DNA from: Mya arenaria
Lineage: Eukaryota > Mollusca > Bivalvia > Myida > Myidae
Assembly (NCBI RefSeq): GCF_026914265.1
Contig: NC_069129.1
Coordinates: forward strand, 17,903,945-17,967,944
DNA length: 64,000 nt
Reading direction: 5' to 3'
Both the position numbers and the translations under genes were made by a program. Under the pieces are notes generated by a model. That model saw nothing but the letters and a program-made list of their open reading frames with translations. It was not told where the DNA came from and ran no database searches. Each line of letters begins with the position of its first letter. Position 1 is the first letter of the stretch. Positions 1 to 12,606 of this stretch are shown piece after piece.

Positions 1-180
1 TCCGGCATGGAAGTGTATGTAGGACAGAATACAATAAACACAATGCGTTGATTGATAATGGGCATTTATTTGAAATGCCATAAAATAAAAGTCAACAAGA
101 ATAAGTTGACAAGTGTTACGTTATGTATCCCGTAATACAATATCTGGGTGGGTAAACTGCCAAAGGCAAGCTGATGATGA

Positions 181-655
181 TGGCTAGTGGGTGATATGGA
201 AGCGTAAAACGTATATACTGATGATAATATACCATGTAGTATGGAAGCGTATATAGTATTTACTGGTGATGATCTATCATGTAGTATGGAAGCGTATAAT
301 GTATTTACTGGTTAGGATCTATCATGTAGTATGAAAGCGTGTATAGTATTTACTGATGATTATCTATCCTGTAGTATGGAGTCGTATATAGTATATACTG
401 ACGATGTTCCATCATGTAGTATGGAAGCGTGTATAGTATTTACTTATGATGTTCTATCATATAGTATGGAAGCGTGTATAGTATATACTGACGATTTTCT
501 ATCCTGTAGTATGGAAGCGTGTATAGTATATACTGACGATGTTCTATCATGTAGTATGGAAGCGTGTATAGTATATACTGATGATGATCGATCAAGTAGT
601 ATAGAGGCGTTTATTATATATGCTGATGTGATCATGTATTTATATTTGTCAACAT
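181..655. repeat. 45-bp minisatellite
   Basis: About nine imperfect units of 45 bp, each containing ATGGAAGCGTGTATAGTATA followed by a CTGATGATG-like spacer and TATCATGTAGT. Because 45 is a multiple of three, the array stays open in several frames on both strands. Those frames are by-products and not genes. The units diverge more at the 5' edge. Confidence 0.9.
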
Positions 656-1500
656 GACGAATAAGAACACGACATGCATCCAAAGTTATGTCGAACTTCG
701 TCCTTACTTTGAGAATACGACAACTTACCACCAATCGACAAAACTATAAAAAACGCTATATGTCGTCACTATTATTGCGACGTCGTTTGACATGATTTGT
801 CGACAAATTTCATGTCACTATATTCAGTAAACAAGTACACAAGACTACCGTTTTCCAGTGCTTTGGTTTCACCATATTGTTTATAAAAAGATATGAACAA
901 TTAAAGTCCTACCACCTTTCTCATCTGCTTTTTTAACAAAATTGAATATTGTGACAATATCAATCCCTACCACACAATTACAAAACGGTGCATTAATGGA
1001 ATGATTCTAGCGTTCTGCAGTTACAATATTGACAGTCTACAGAATAATCTAAAAGATAATCACTGATTGTTTTAATTGTACACTTACAAGTTGTTAACAA
1101 CATTTTGTATGAGTACTCACTGTTTTCATATGTAATTCTCGTGCAGCATAAAACAATTATGTAAATATTTGTTATAAATGTCTCCTTACCTCACGTCGGA
1201 CTGAAAACATCAATTCCTAATTGAGTCCGATTGATATGTGCGAAGATGTTTGAAGAATAGTAAATCCATTACTATAAATTGTCTATAGAGAAGCCGTATT
1301 GATTGTCATTCAACAATAGAACTGTAAGTGGCCCTGATGCCATTAGCATTCAGACATTAATGGTTGCTTGAGGGAAGAAGAAAATTAAGTCTTTATTGGA
1401 TTTTAATGACAAAATTTGGACATAAAACAAACCGCCATACTGCAGTGTACATCTAAGGTATAAACATATTATACAACCGCCCCCATAATGTCCGCACAAT
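656..1500. other. gene-free stretch, nothing recognised
   Basis: AT-rich sequence with no convincing exon, RNA gene or repeat structure on either strand. Bases 1-180 also hold nothing I can name. Confidence 0.5.
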
Positions 1501-1720
1501 GCAGGGGCGGTTCCAGTAGTAGGCGGAAGATGGGCTACTTGGATGCATTTTTGGAGGTGCGTTCCTCGACCTAAACCGAAATTGCTTTATTTCGTTTGCT
1601 GAATTGTTTGCTTTATGTAATCGTTAGATGTAATGAAGTAAATTGTTAATAAATAAGAATGGGGGGAGTGGGTGTGGCGAACGAGCCCTTCTTATTCATT
1701 AAGAAATTTATTCAGGTCAT
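1501..1720. mobile_element. possible hAT-type terminus
   Basis: CAGGGGCGGTTCCAG at about 1503 has the CAG(N)GGCG form of molluscan hAT ends (compare CAGGGGCGTAGC at 44506 and the GAACCGCCACTG end near 41062). I found no partner end or target-site duplication, so it may be a solitary end or chance. Confidence 0.3.
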
Positions 1721-2319
1721 CTAACTGAATTAGAATACTACCTCATTGGCTGATACATTCACAACGCAAAATCTGACGCAGGGAATGTGTATCGGATGAT
1801 TGGCAGTAGGCGGACCTTTAAACACCCGCGAAAGGTGAAATTCTTAATGATTTAGTTTAGTACGTAATGATTGCCTTTCTGCAATTTCATTGGCTTAAAA
1901 TGTAGGTTGTATTCTAAATGTGGTGAAAATGGCTTAAGGAAAATAAAAGGCTTTTTTTAGTCTGAAATTGTGCATTCTGAATTGTATCAATATTTTTTTC
2001 TTTCCAAGGCCTCAAATATTTATTAGGCTTCATGTAAGAACGTTATTGTCATTGTTGGGTAATGTATTGTAATTAGTATATTAGTAATACGCTTTTTAAA
2101 CTACATATTAAACCACCCACACATTTTTAACCGACATACTTTAACAAGAGCTGTCGTAGGACAACGCGCTCATCTATAGATACGCCGCTTTGTCTTAGAA
2201 AAGAATACAGTAATGATGTAATATGGGTAATGTGCGTGCCAAAAGCAATAAAAATCAAATTAAAAAGTTAGCAAGAAACGCCGCTATGCGACAAAACCAT
2301 TTTTTTTCATGATTAACTG
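1721..2319. other. gene-free stretch
   Basis: No coding signal, tandem repeat or inverted repeat that I can support. It runs up to the tandem repeat at 2320. Confidence 0.45.
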
Positions 2320-2950
2320 AAGAACTTCAGCCTTTTGGGACCCAGTTTCAACTGGAGGTTTTCTAATTAAAGTAACAGTGACTTTGACCTTAGCCTTAAA
2401 GGCCTAGTTTAAGCCTTCTATAAGTGACCCCCCCCCCCCAATCGGGGTATAATACACAACCTCTGTTTATTGATCTTAATCTACTTGCCTTGATCCCTCT
2501 TATCAGATCTCCAATCTGAGTATCCTGCTGTGCAGTTTGGGAGTTTTCATTATAATACTGGACCCTAAATGGCCCTAAGCCTATAATCCAATATACAGGA
2601 AATTGTGTGACAACAGTGCAATTAGCAGACGATGCACAGCAGGGGATTATCATGCCAAACATTCCTTAAACTAGGCCTTTAACCCTCGGGGCCTCAAACG
2701 CAATCCCATGGAAGTCCTCCATAAACTCTTCCTACATACCAAGTTTGATCACAATATGTCAACCCTAACCAAAATTATTCAGCATCAAAAGGTTTTTAGT
2801 AAACAGTGACCTTGACCCTAGAGGTCCCAAATACAATCCCATGTAACGTCTCCATAAACTATTGCGATGTTTGGTCAAATGTCAAACCTAACTAAAATTA
2901 TTCGATAATATAGGTGATTTTGACGCCGGCCTCCAGCAGGCCTGCCCGAG
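2320..2950. repeat. AGGTCA-rich tandem repeat split by a MITE
   Basis: Units of roughly 130 bp carry 'cagtgaccttgaccctagaggtcccaaatacaatcccatg'-like text, at about 2370 continuing at 2683, and again at about 2805. The array is interrupted exactly at a TTAA by the element at 2396-2682. Joining the flanks restores a continuous unit ('gaccttagccttaaccctcgg'). Confidence 0.65.
2396..2682. mobile_element. TTAA-flanked MITE, 'GGCCTAG' family, copy 1
   Basis: An 18-bp perfect terminal inverted repeat, TTAAAGGCCTAGTTTAAG and its reverse complement, bounds a 287-bp element. TTAA lies at both edges, as expected for piggyBac- or Kolobok-like target duplication. The interior has a poly-C run and no coding sequence. 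A second copy is at 43469-43806. Confidence 0.85.
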
Positions 2951-4807
2951 AAACACGTTATTCTAAAAACCAGGTTTCATTTTGTGGTTAAAAATATAAA
3001 AATGTGCCTGTCAAAGGCAATAAAAAATAAGTAAATACAAAATAGGCAAAAAGATATCGAGGGACATGATTTGTATTTATGGTCAATAATATTAAACCTT
3101 AGTTCCTAGGTCAATGAGGGGCCATAATTTGTATTTAGGATGATATGGACGTATGTTACCTCATTGTGTGAAGGTCCTGAACATCTATCTGTTCAGGGAA
3201 TTGAAGGAAGGGTATTGGAGAAATAAGTGAAAATGCCTGCTTGCCCTAAAACTTAAACCGGACGCCGACGCCGTGCGAGAAGTAAAGCCTCCTTATTCTT
3301 CAAACAGTAGACCTAAAACGGTAGGGTCGGAGTTTATTTCGTAGGTAGGGTCGGGTAACCCGAACCAGAATTATTTTTAAGCCCAACAAACAACCCCATG
3401 TGTTCTTAATTACCGTGACTGACCAGTAACCCACTCCTTTCTCGCAAACATACATACAGACACGTATGCTTACGTTTCTACCTTCCTAACATCAATAAGT
3501 GCTTTTAATTCGCCCCTCGCCTAGTCCCCACCCCCTGAGACCAATGCTCCTTTGATTTGATAACAACGAACGTGGTGTTTTAAAAAGCGGGCCGTGTCTA
3601 GCCTCTTCAGCAATGTTTCAAGTATTTGGTATATCGGTTTATTTTGGCAAATATAGTTATGGAACAGAGTGAAATAGCACTGCAACACCAATAGATTACG
3701 TATGAATATACATTCTGAACAAATCCTATACACACTTTTATTGTATAGTGTATATGTCGTACGCAGGCCAAGTTAAGGTCAAATAATTAATTGCAGTAAT
3801 GTTTACTATAAACCTTTGTGTGTATTTTATTTTGCTCACTCGTAATGGAATCTATAAACCAAACGATTGATGCTTTACAATGGTTTGACATATTTATATA
3901 TATATACAGTAATCTTAATCAAAGAAGATAATAATCGCGGACTAAAACAATACAGCTGTTTGATATGTAGACCTAGATTTAAGGTTGATCACTAACAAAA
4001 GTTTATCTTAAGATCTTTGGTAGATTCTTAACTTAAATATGATCAGAATGCAACAAGGTATGTAGAATCAGTTCAAAGTACCGCCATTTTACACGTAGTG
4101 CACAAAGAGTGATAAAAAGAAATTTACCTGAATCAGTCTCAGTTAGCTTCAGCATGCACTATAAACACAGCATGTATGTTACAACATCATGTTATACTTC
4201 ACAAGTATGGAGAATCTTTAACGAGTCGGTTCACTTCACTAGTTGCTAACTCGAGAATACATCCGCTTTCGATTATTTTTTATATATAAAGTCAATTAAA
4301 GTATAAAATCAAGGTTACGTGTATAAACACTTAACCTAATAGTGTTAGAAATGAGTGTATGTTCTCGTGGTCTGCATGTAGTGAATACTATACAGCATAC
4401 CATTCATACAGAGCAATCGATCCGTGGTGAAAAAGCACCGCAACACTGAACAAAAGTAAGACGAGACTTTTCACAAGTTTACAAACAGCGTTCTGTAAGA
4501 GGAAACTGGTACAAGGACGTTATATATTCTGAAATGCCGGACAAAAATATTTGCATCATATAAAAAAAACCACTCGAAACTCGCTCAAGCAAGATAAGAT
4601 AATGTGAATTGATACGTGTTATATTACATTTCTATTATATCTCAGGGTTTGAAATAGTTCCCCAAGACCGTGGGCCATGCTCCCATACATCGATTCAATC
4701 ATGACCCATCCTAAACATCAGCGATGCAAGTTTTTTTGTTTGAGCGGATCTGGAGCTAATGCATTCGCTTATTTTAAGGTTTATTATTTCATTACGAACG
4801 AGCGATT
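2951..4807. other. gene-free stretch
   Basis: No gene found. It holds scattered decayed repeat text (about 3230-3290 with 'ccggacgccgacgccg', and a GTAGGGTCGG duplication at about 3320-3355). Open frames here are short, lack splice context and resemble nothing known. Confidence 0.45.
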
Positions 4808-5142
4808 CATTCGGAACTCCTCGGCCATTTTTTCAAAAACAACCTCGGATGTATATGGACGGTTTACATACTTAAAAAGTGGTACGTTTAAGTCCGCTGC
4901 AAATAGATCGCGTAGTAATCTTATTTAGTAGTTAAAAATTATGACTTAACTCTTGGGAATCGTAATTATGTTTGCAATAATACACTTCACTGGCAATCAA
5001 TTTAAACTGAGAGCAATGAATACAACTCTTAAACACTACATTTAATTAATGCTTTTATTCAAAAAAATACGGACTACTTCAACAGATGTACCGGCATACA
5101 TCCGAGGTTGTTTTTGAAAAAATGGCCGAGGAGTTCCGAATG
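4808..5142. mobile_element. Mutator-like MITE, 'CATTCGGAACTCC' family, copy 1
   Basis: A 335-bp element with inverted repeats of about 45 bp, starting CATTCGGAACTCCTCGGCCA and ending in its complement. It is flanked by a perfect 9-bp direct repeat, CGAGCGATT, on each side. Nine-bp duplications with long inverted ends are the mark of Mutator-like elements. The interior is non-coding. A second copy in the opposite orientation lies at 32316-32647, and a lone end occurs at about 31921. Confidence 0.9.
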
Positions 5143-6532
5143 CGAGCGATTTTGATTCCTTACTGTCACTCCCGCGAGAGGATGAATGCGCCAGCGTGTC
5201 CTAGATGTACGGGGATTGTTCTGGTCGAATGCTAAGTAATGTTAAGATAACACGATTTTAAGTATTGGAATACTTCAGTTTATTTCGTATTTTGGAATAC
5301 ATCAGTTTATACAATACTCCTTCTACTTCGATTTCTTCCAAGATAGATTGTTTTCTCACTACGTGTCCATATTTTGTTTATCATGCAGTGAAACGTTTAT
5401 GCAAATCGTGACAATGTGTGTCCCATCGTCACCAAGTTGCGCACAACGAATGCGCCAACGCGTCCTATTACACCAATTCGGAAGTGCCTACTCATTGTTA
5501 CATGCCTTATTTCTTTTAATCCACACATGGATGTAATCAAAGAATGATTATCTTAGGAGAAACGGAACTTTTTTCTAACGTTGTTTAATGTTTAATACAT
5601 AGGTGGAGCTAAATTCTCCCCATATATGTGTTGGGGGTCGTGAAGCACTAGAAATCAGTGTTATTTGGGTTGCAAATTGGCCAATTGTCTTAGGAATTTA
5701 TAGCGAATTTGTTTAGTAGTCTGTGACCTATACGCGGACTACTTTTGGTCAAAACGCCGGGTAAGGTAAGTACTTCAGAATATTTTAGCGGAGGAGGAGC
5801 TCCTATTATTGCAGTTTTTTCCGGTATTTTAAAGGCCTTGATTTGCTTACGGCATTTCAAGTTTCTTCGATCATTGAAAACAAAACAAAACTGCCAATTT
5901 TCTGCTATACAAGAATATTGAACTCTTTGATCAAAATCGGACAGGGTGTTTACTGGTTGTTCTTGTGTTGTTAAATAATCAAGTTTCATAGCTGATTGGA
6001 GTATGAAACATATACACAAATGTATGAATAAAACAGAAAATCGTTCTAAGGTGACGCCTCCGGCGGAGGACTAAATGGTCCGCTGGCACCAGGGAGGATT
6101 TTTAAAACAGATTTTTGAAGCATGTTCAGGCCAACCTTTCTTTCTAAACGTACACATTTATGTATCAATAATTACGCGGAAGTTATTTGAATTATGTTGC
6201 CGACAACTATTAAGTTGTATACCTCTTAAATACTTGGTTACAATAACTTGTCATATGTACACTTTAAAGATAAGTTCACTTCCTGCTATTGTACCAGGCA
6301 GATTTACAACAGTTTAGTTCCTGGCTTCAAGCAGATAAATAACAATGCGAACATTTATAGTGTTCACAAATCTTTTCAGTACATATTATTATTCCAAAAG
6401 CACATGGAATTTATTTAAAAAAGGTTTACGAACATCAAATAAAACAGTAAAATAATAGATAAATGTAAAAATAACTAATTATTTTGACATTACAAAATTA
6501 GATGTGGTAGGAATATTGATGTGGCCTCTGAA
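5143..6532. other. gene-free stretch
   Basis: No exon or RNA gene supported. A short duplicated motif (GGAATAC(T/A)TCAGTTTAT) occurs at about 5266 and 5294. The longest open frame (5690-6019, minus) has no recognisable domain and ordinary AT-rich composition. Confidence 0.4.
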
Positions 6533-7190
6533 TATAATTTTTTAGGTGTGACTTTTACTGCAAGTGGTTATTTTAGTAAAGCTAAAAATGTTGAGTTGAG
6601 TTGAATCAATCTTCGAAAAATATATTACCAGTTTTGTTCTATGGATGTGAAGAATGGGGCTATGGAAATACTTATATAATGGAAAAAGTACATTTTAAAC
6701 ATGTTCTGAATGTAAAAAGTAGAATACCAAAATGTATGGATAATGGAGAAACCGGTGTAAAACCACAGCAAATAGATATAGATACACAAATAAACACTTG
6801 TTGGTCAAAGCTAATAGCTCCTTCTAAAACAAAACTTCCAGTGTCTGAATATTATGTGATGCTTTGTAGATATATGTATCATAAAATAATAATAAACAAT
6901 TAAATCCAGTCAATTCTATATTTGTTAAATGTGGTATGATTAACATTTGGAAAACTCATGGCTTTCCAAATACAATATGGCTTAAAACATCTGTTCAAAT
7001 GAAGTTATTTGATTTATTAGTAAATAAGCGGTATTCTTCTTTATACACGTCAAGAAATGTTGTAGCTATAGATTGTTTTAAAAAACGTTTGGTTTTGACA
7101 ACTATTGAGTTAAAGATGCACTCTTACTCCCAAATAAGATTTACCAAAATTAATAATATAGTTTTAGTATTCCAAAAAGGATGAATAAAT
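6533..7190 (+). pseudogene. LINE retrotransposon fossil (end of the reverse-transcriptase ORF)
   Basis: Conceptual translation gives NFLGVTFTASGYFSKAKN (from about 6536), then LPVLFYGCEEWGYGNTYIME (from about 6628), then a 'MINIWKTHGFPNTIWLK' segment (from 6936). This order matches the downstream part of non-LTR reverse transcriptases, where a 'FLGV..T..G' block precedes 'P.LLYGCE.WG' and a thumb-like region. Stops at 6602 and 6901 and frame changes break it, and the catalytic YADD part is missing. It is a dead, 5'-truncated copy. Its 3' end abuts the MITE at 7110. Confidence 0.75.
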
Positions 7191-7485
7191 GTCGAAAACA
7201 ATGGTTCTTATGAAAGATACCGAGTTAAATTTGTAAGAAATGAGCATAAAACACGCTATCTCTACCTTATGAGACTATAGTAGACCATGTAAATCTTTTA
7301 GCATTCACCAATCATTTAATAATCATTGCGCTTTCTGCTATTAAATTCACGGTTACAATATTGTTATCAGTAGGTAATATTTTCCATAAATGCATTATTT
7401 AGTTAGTAGTTAATGGTTTATCAGTAATATTTTATGTTTGTTATACATGTGTATTTATTGATTTTGAATAAGAGTGTCACTTTAA
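7110..7485 (+). mobile_element. TTAA-flanked MITE, 'GATGCACTCTTAC' family, copy 1
   Basis: Starts TTAAAGATGCACTCTTACTC and ends GAGTGTCACTTTAA, an imperfect inverted repeat with TTAA at both edges. It is 376 bp and non-coding. Full-length copies are at 20539-20914 (same strand) and 23836-24211 (inverted). Confidence 0.88.
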
Positions 7486-8124
7486 AGCTCCTGCTAAGTT
7501 TTAAGACATTTAGTAAAGTTCAGAACAATAAATATTTGACTACCAATTGAAGCTGCTATAATAAACAGCTAAATGAAAGAAAATGTGAACTTTATGATAA
7601 CAAAAATGTATTGGTGATACATTTCACTATGTACTTAAAATAAAACAAATTCCTTAAATATACTTTTGACAAATTCATTTTGAGAGATGTAACATATATT
7701 AATGTACTCCTCCCTTATTGTTTGACTTTATATATTATGTTTCAAGTAAGGTGTCGTACGTAATTATCTAAATACATGTATATCCCATAATGAACCTTTT
7801 TTTATATAAATTTTGATTATATAATATGTATAAAAATGTATGTTAAGTATATACAAGAATATCGATGGAAGCGATGGATGCTCCCCATACGCCCGTTTTC
7901 TATGAAAAGTCAGAACTTGTAATACAATGTGCTGGCAGAAGGTAAATTGTTGTAGCATTATTATACACAGTTGGAAAGATTCAGAACATGGGCAGGTTTG
8001 AGAAATAAATTTAAAGGTAGTTTACAAGAAATGAAATAAAAAAGCAGCAATTTAAATCCACAAATATTGAAGATATTGCGCGGACAAACTCCTGCTAAAA
8101 TATGTAAGAAAAAAAAAGCGGAAA

Positions 8125-8205
8125 ACATATGGTTCTGGATGGATTTGAACCGCTACCTTGAAATCCTCAAAAGATTTGTAGTCCTGTGCTTAACAACATA
8201 GGCCA
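8125..8205 (-). repeat. tRNA-like sequence (SINE head or tRNA pseudogene)
   Basis: On the minus strand there is an A-box-like TGGCCTATGTTGTTAAGCAC and a B-box-like GGTTCAAATCC about 45 bp downstream, which is the pol III internal promoter layout. The acceptor ends do not pair well, so it is not a convincing functional tRNA. Confidence 0.45.
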
Positions 8206-8379
8206 AAGCATTAAAACTAAAGAGTTTCAAGTGGAGAAAGTATGCTACCTTAATATACATGATAGGATTATGGTGCTTGTGAACTTCACTTCCTCTCATT
8301 GCAATCTATCTAAGTACCAAGTTTTATTTCAATCCCATCAGTAGTTTTGAAGTTATGGCCCGGACAAGCACCAATTATG

Positions 8380-9260
8380 AAACAAGAGGGCCATGATGGC
8401 CCTAAAACGCTCACCCAAGGAAAAGGCCACAACTCTGTGATAAAGCATTAATAAAAATGTTGCAATTTAAACATATATTTACTGATGACGATGCCTTGTT
8501 TTATATTTGTAAAGGTCATGTTATGAAGCTACCTGTAAATTGAATTTGGCCTGGTGGTTTCAGAGATTTTTTTAAAGCAAAACAGTAAGTCGGCCATTTT
8601 GTTGTTGTTGTTGATCAATCTCAATGCCTTGTTGTATTTTTGTAGAGGGTCATGCAATGAAGCTTCCTGTAAAGTTTCAGTGAATTTGGCCTGGTAGTTT
8701 CAGAGGAGATGTTTTTTGTAAAGCAAAACAGGAAGTCAGCCAATTTGTTGTTGTTGCTGTTGTTGCTGTTGCTGATCAATCGTGACCCCATGCTATATTT
8801 TGTAGAGGGTCACCCCAGGAAGCTTCCTGTAAAGTTTCATTGAATTTGGAGTGGTAGTTTCATAAGAGATGATTTTTTTAAAGCAAAACAGGAAGTCAGC
8901 CATGTTGTTGTTGTTGTTGTTGTTGATGATGATGATCAATCGTAACCCATTGTTGCATTTTTGTACAGGGTCACCCAAGGAAGCTTCCTGTAAAGTTTCA
9001 TTTAATTTGAACTGGTAGTTTCAGAAGAGATGTTTTTTTTAAAGCAAAACAGGAAGGTGGCCATTTTGTTGTTGTTGTTGATCAATCGTGACCCCATGTT
9101 GTATTTTTGTAGAGGGTTACCAAAGGAAGCTTCCTGTAAAGTTTCATTGAATTTGGCCAGGTACTTTTAGATGAGATGTTTTTTTAAGCAATTGTTGACG
9201 GACGGACGGACGGACGGACAAAGTGGCAACTATATGCTCTCCTTTCGGGGAGCATAAAAT
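8380..9260. repeat. bivalve interspersed element with about 160-bp internal tandem units
   Basis: It opens with ACAAGAGGGCCATGATGGCC and continues with four or five units of about 160 bp, each holding GGAAGCTTCCTGTAAAGTTT, an AAAGCAAAACAGGAAG block and a (GTT)n stretch. It closes with (GACG)n and CTTTCGGGGAGCATAAAA. The opening is the reverse complement of the end at about 53970, so the two share a terminus family. No coding capacity. Confidence 0.75.
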
Positions 9261-9959
9261 AATGTTTGTAATGCCTCAATATGTATATGATATATGTCAT
9301 CATGCTTTTTGTCATGTATTTGTAACATGAGTTTTTATGTTTAACATGCCGAAATTTCGAAGATGAAAGAAAAAAATCATTCATCGATAACATTGGAAAC
9401 ATCCAAATTTGATAAAGTTTGATGAATTATTCAAGACACGCAATACAAAATGCTTTATATGTTGTCAAAGTTTAAGAAATCAAATTAAGATCTAATCTAT
9501 AAACATGATATTCCAACCTTCGAAAATATTCCTAACTCGTGCACCCATACGTGAATCACAATATTGGTGACGTTTTATCAATCAACTATGTAAATATTCC
9601 CTGATCAATGTTTCACAATATAACCCATTGCCTTATTCCTGCACGTGTGGGTATTACTACCAACCAATGATATAAGCAAAGCACTTAAAGCGCTTCAGCC
9701 TGCTACGTTTAGTGAGAAAAGCTGAAGAGCACATGGTTGTGTGCCGACACCATAAACTAAAATTACACGGCACCCTGTTATTGGATCGATTTGTGTGCAA
9801 GTGTAAGCTTGATGCAAAGTATCAAAGACGCCGCTAATGTTTTTTTGAAACATAACTAAAAGGAAGCAGGTGGTGCAGTTCACCAGCATACCAAGTTTGA
9901 GGAACCTGTATACAATACATCTGTATACTTCCTGTCACAACGATCTTGTCATTTGACCC

Positions 9960-10560
9960 ACTGACCTCAAAAGCCAAAGGTTTCATCTGCTGGTCATTAC
10001 AAACCTGCCTACAAAGTTCGAGGTCCTCGGGCAAAGGCGGTTTTTTTTCTTCAAATATTGATCGAAAACTGATACTCATGACCAACTTGACCTTTTATCC
10101 ACTGTCCTCAAAATAATAATGTTTGATCAGCTAGTCATGACTAATCATACTACAAAGTCTGATGTCCCTGAGCCAAAGTGTTCTTCAGATATTGAGTGTA
10201 AACCGAATTTCAACTGAAGGTCACCACGACCTTGACCTTTGACCCACTGACCTCAAAATCAATAGAGTTTATACAATGGTCATGTCCTACCTACCTAGAA
10301 CGTTTAATATCCCTGAGCCTAAGTGTGCTTCATATAATATTGAACGGAAACCGATTTTCAGCTGAAGGTAATCTGAAGGTCATCATGACATTGACCTTTG
10401 ACCAACTTACCTCAGAACCAAAAGGCTTTATCTGCTGGTCATGACAAGCCAGGACCTATGCGTTCTTCAGATGTTGATCGGAAACCGTGGGGACGGGATG
10501 GATGAACGGACAGACGATCAGATTGATGTTTGCCACCCTTTGGAGCGTAAATATCCCAGG
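9960..10560. repeat. AGGTCA/TGACCT-rich tandem repeat
   Basis: About four or five degenerate units of roughly 120 bp containing 'gaccttgacctttgacccactgacctcaaa' and 'gatcggaaacc.attttcagctgaagg' blocks. It ends in a GACGGGATGGATGAACGGACAGACGA-like tail, typical of bivalve repeats. Non-coding. Confidence 0.65.
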
Positions 10561-11807
10561 TACTAGTAATACAAATAATAATAAACTTAAGGCTTACTGG
10601 GTTTAGTATTGAGCTTAGTGTGTCACTTGTAAGCTTTGGATGAATACATTCGAGATGATAAGGGGTTTGATGATAGAAATGAAGCTGGTATTCATAAAAC
10701 ATCTTAAGTAATTTCTTAACTTAATTCGCTAGCGCTTATTGGTCATTTGCTCGCTTGCCCTACTGCGTTCATAAAGCATTGCCCTACTGCGTTCATAAAG
10801 CATAAACGCAAAAAAAATGCGATCAATACTTATATTTACATTTTCAAAGAAATATTCATTGAGATTACCCTCTGCAACTGATTATTTTTTAATAGTGTAA
10901 CATACAAGATACGTTTGTATAAAAGAATAGCTGATTTTGTAACGTCGTATAGCACTGGTTAGCATTGAAATAATAGTAGTATTAGTGACCATCTTCACAC
11001 ACTGAATACCATATTGCTTTATATATTAATATTTTTCATATTTTAACCAAGATATTATTCATTTATTTAAAATAATCATTCCTTCAATGTTATTTTCATA
11101 AAATAAGGTATAAACAAAATAAATAAGCTAAAATAGCTTAATTTGAAAAAACTGGAGGTTATAAGACGCTCATGTCTATTTCATAGTTGGGTTACGGTTT
11201 TCACATTGTAATTTTCATACTGTTATATGTAATGAATTGTCAATGAACATTCAAGTTCACCCATTTAATAAAAAAACAAAACATCCTCCGAAACTTCATT
11301 TTCTGAGCTTTGTTTAACCGAATCGTATGGTTCGTAATGCAAGCAAGAAAATGTAGCCTGTGAGTTTTCGGAAAGAGGTGAAATACCCTTTTAATGTGTC
11401 CAAAGGTTTTTGATAACGGTATTTATATAAGACATACGTTATTTTGTATATTGCTGTTTCTTTTTTCTTTTATCAGTGTATACAATTGTATGTTTGGAAA
11501 GGTTTTTTTTATCAAACACATTTTACAGATTTATTTTACAATAACAATTTTGGATTTTTGGATGGTCCAGTTTGATCATGTGACCCTCAATAAAGATGTT
11601 TATCAAGGTGTTTCATAACTTCAGTGGACTGGCTATTAATTTAGACTGGGAGTAGGATTATTATTGGTCCCAGATTAAGAAGAGTAACGCTATCATAACA
11701 AACACTTTTGCTTTTAATATAATCAAAACAGAATGGTAACAATTATCATAAAAATCCAGATTGTGACGTCGTCAAAATTAAGCAGTAGTAAGATACGAAA
11801 TATCTAG
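10561..11807. other. gene-free stretch
   Basis: No convincing exon. A short direct duplication ('gccctactgcgttcataaagcat') occurs at about 10758-10802. The frame at 11394-11618 is hydrophobic but has no start or splice context and no recognisable domain. Confidence 0.4.
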
Positions 11808-12606
11808 AAGATCAGATTGTGTTTGTTCAGAACTTTTTAATTTACAGGCGTGTAGGAAGGAAAGTGACATTGGGGCCGCGGAAGGGGTGGGCTCTCGAGG
11901 GGTGTCCCCTACCGTCGAGATTTTTTTTCAATTTTAAACATAGAAATACTCGATTTCCAGTGAGTTCAGGTTTTATTTTCATATTTTTATCTAAACCTTT
12001 TTCGGTTAAAATAGTTGATAGATATAAAACTATTATCGTTTAGTAGCATTTATTCATATTTGCGCAGTCTCACAATGTATGTTAAATAACAAATTAGCGC
12101 AGTTTACCTCTTCATAGTGAAGCCACGAGTGACTTTGGAACCATTGCGTGTTGAATGCCATGTGTTCAGTTTTTTAGTGCCAAAAGATCTCTTTGGAAAT
12201 TTAAAACTTTTAGGCTGATTTGGAACGTCCATTTTAAAGTCAAAATTTAATGTGATGAGTTTGAAATAATACATATCGTTGGCTATTGTCTTAATTATTG
12301 CCTCTTCTTTCACTTACCCGTCTTTAAAAATCCGCCGACTGTTTTCACGCCATTCACACGCCAATTAGCTAGATGGTCACAGGTTTAATTATGACATGGT
12401 GACCTGTTTATTCAATATCGTGTCAAACTGGTATTGATCTATATGCGCGTAGTTTTATTTCAAATGCGATTATTAAGAAAATCGGTATCAAATATTCGCG
12501 GCCCCATTGTCGTTACTAGCCAGAATATTGGGGCCGCGGTCGCGGCCCCTGCGGCCCCAGCTCCTACGCGCCTATAAAAAGTTCTGAACAAACACAAACT
12601 GATCTT
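11808..12606 (-). mobile_element. hAT-type deletion derivative with transposase N-terminal remnant
   Basis: Inverted ends of about 45 bp (AAGATCAG.TTGTGTTTGTTC, then AGAACTTTTT, then a CAGGCGTGTAGGA / ATAGGCGCGTAGGA block) bound an 800-bp element. Inside on the minus strand (about 12104-12230) is FPKRSFGTKK, then after a frame change AFNTQWFQSHSWLHYEE. That is the start of the TTF/ZMYM1-type hAT transposase, in which a zinc-binding domain opens with 'F..R.F...WL.Y'. The rest of the transposase is gone. The hAT-like end (CAGGCGTGTAGG) lies about 35 bp inside the outer inverted repeat, so the hAT may be nested in an older fold-back element. Confidence 0.7.

Noticed and set aside
331-734. Repeat-protein-like frames on both strands
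   Set aside because: Produced by the 45-bp minisatellite.
5690-6019. 109-residue minus-strand frame
   Set aside because: No homology recognised, no splice signals and AT-rich codon use like the surroundings.
8380-9260. CRISPR-like direct repeats
   Set aside because: Spacers and repeats are not distinct. It is a tandem array in a eukaryotic interspersed element.
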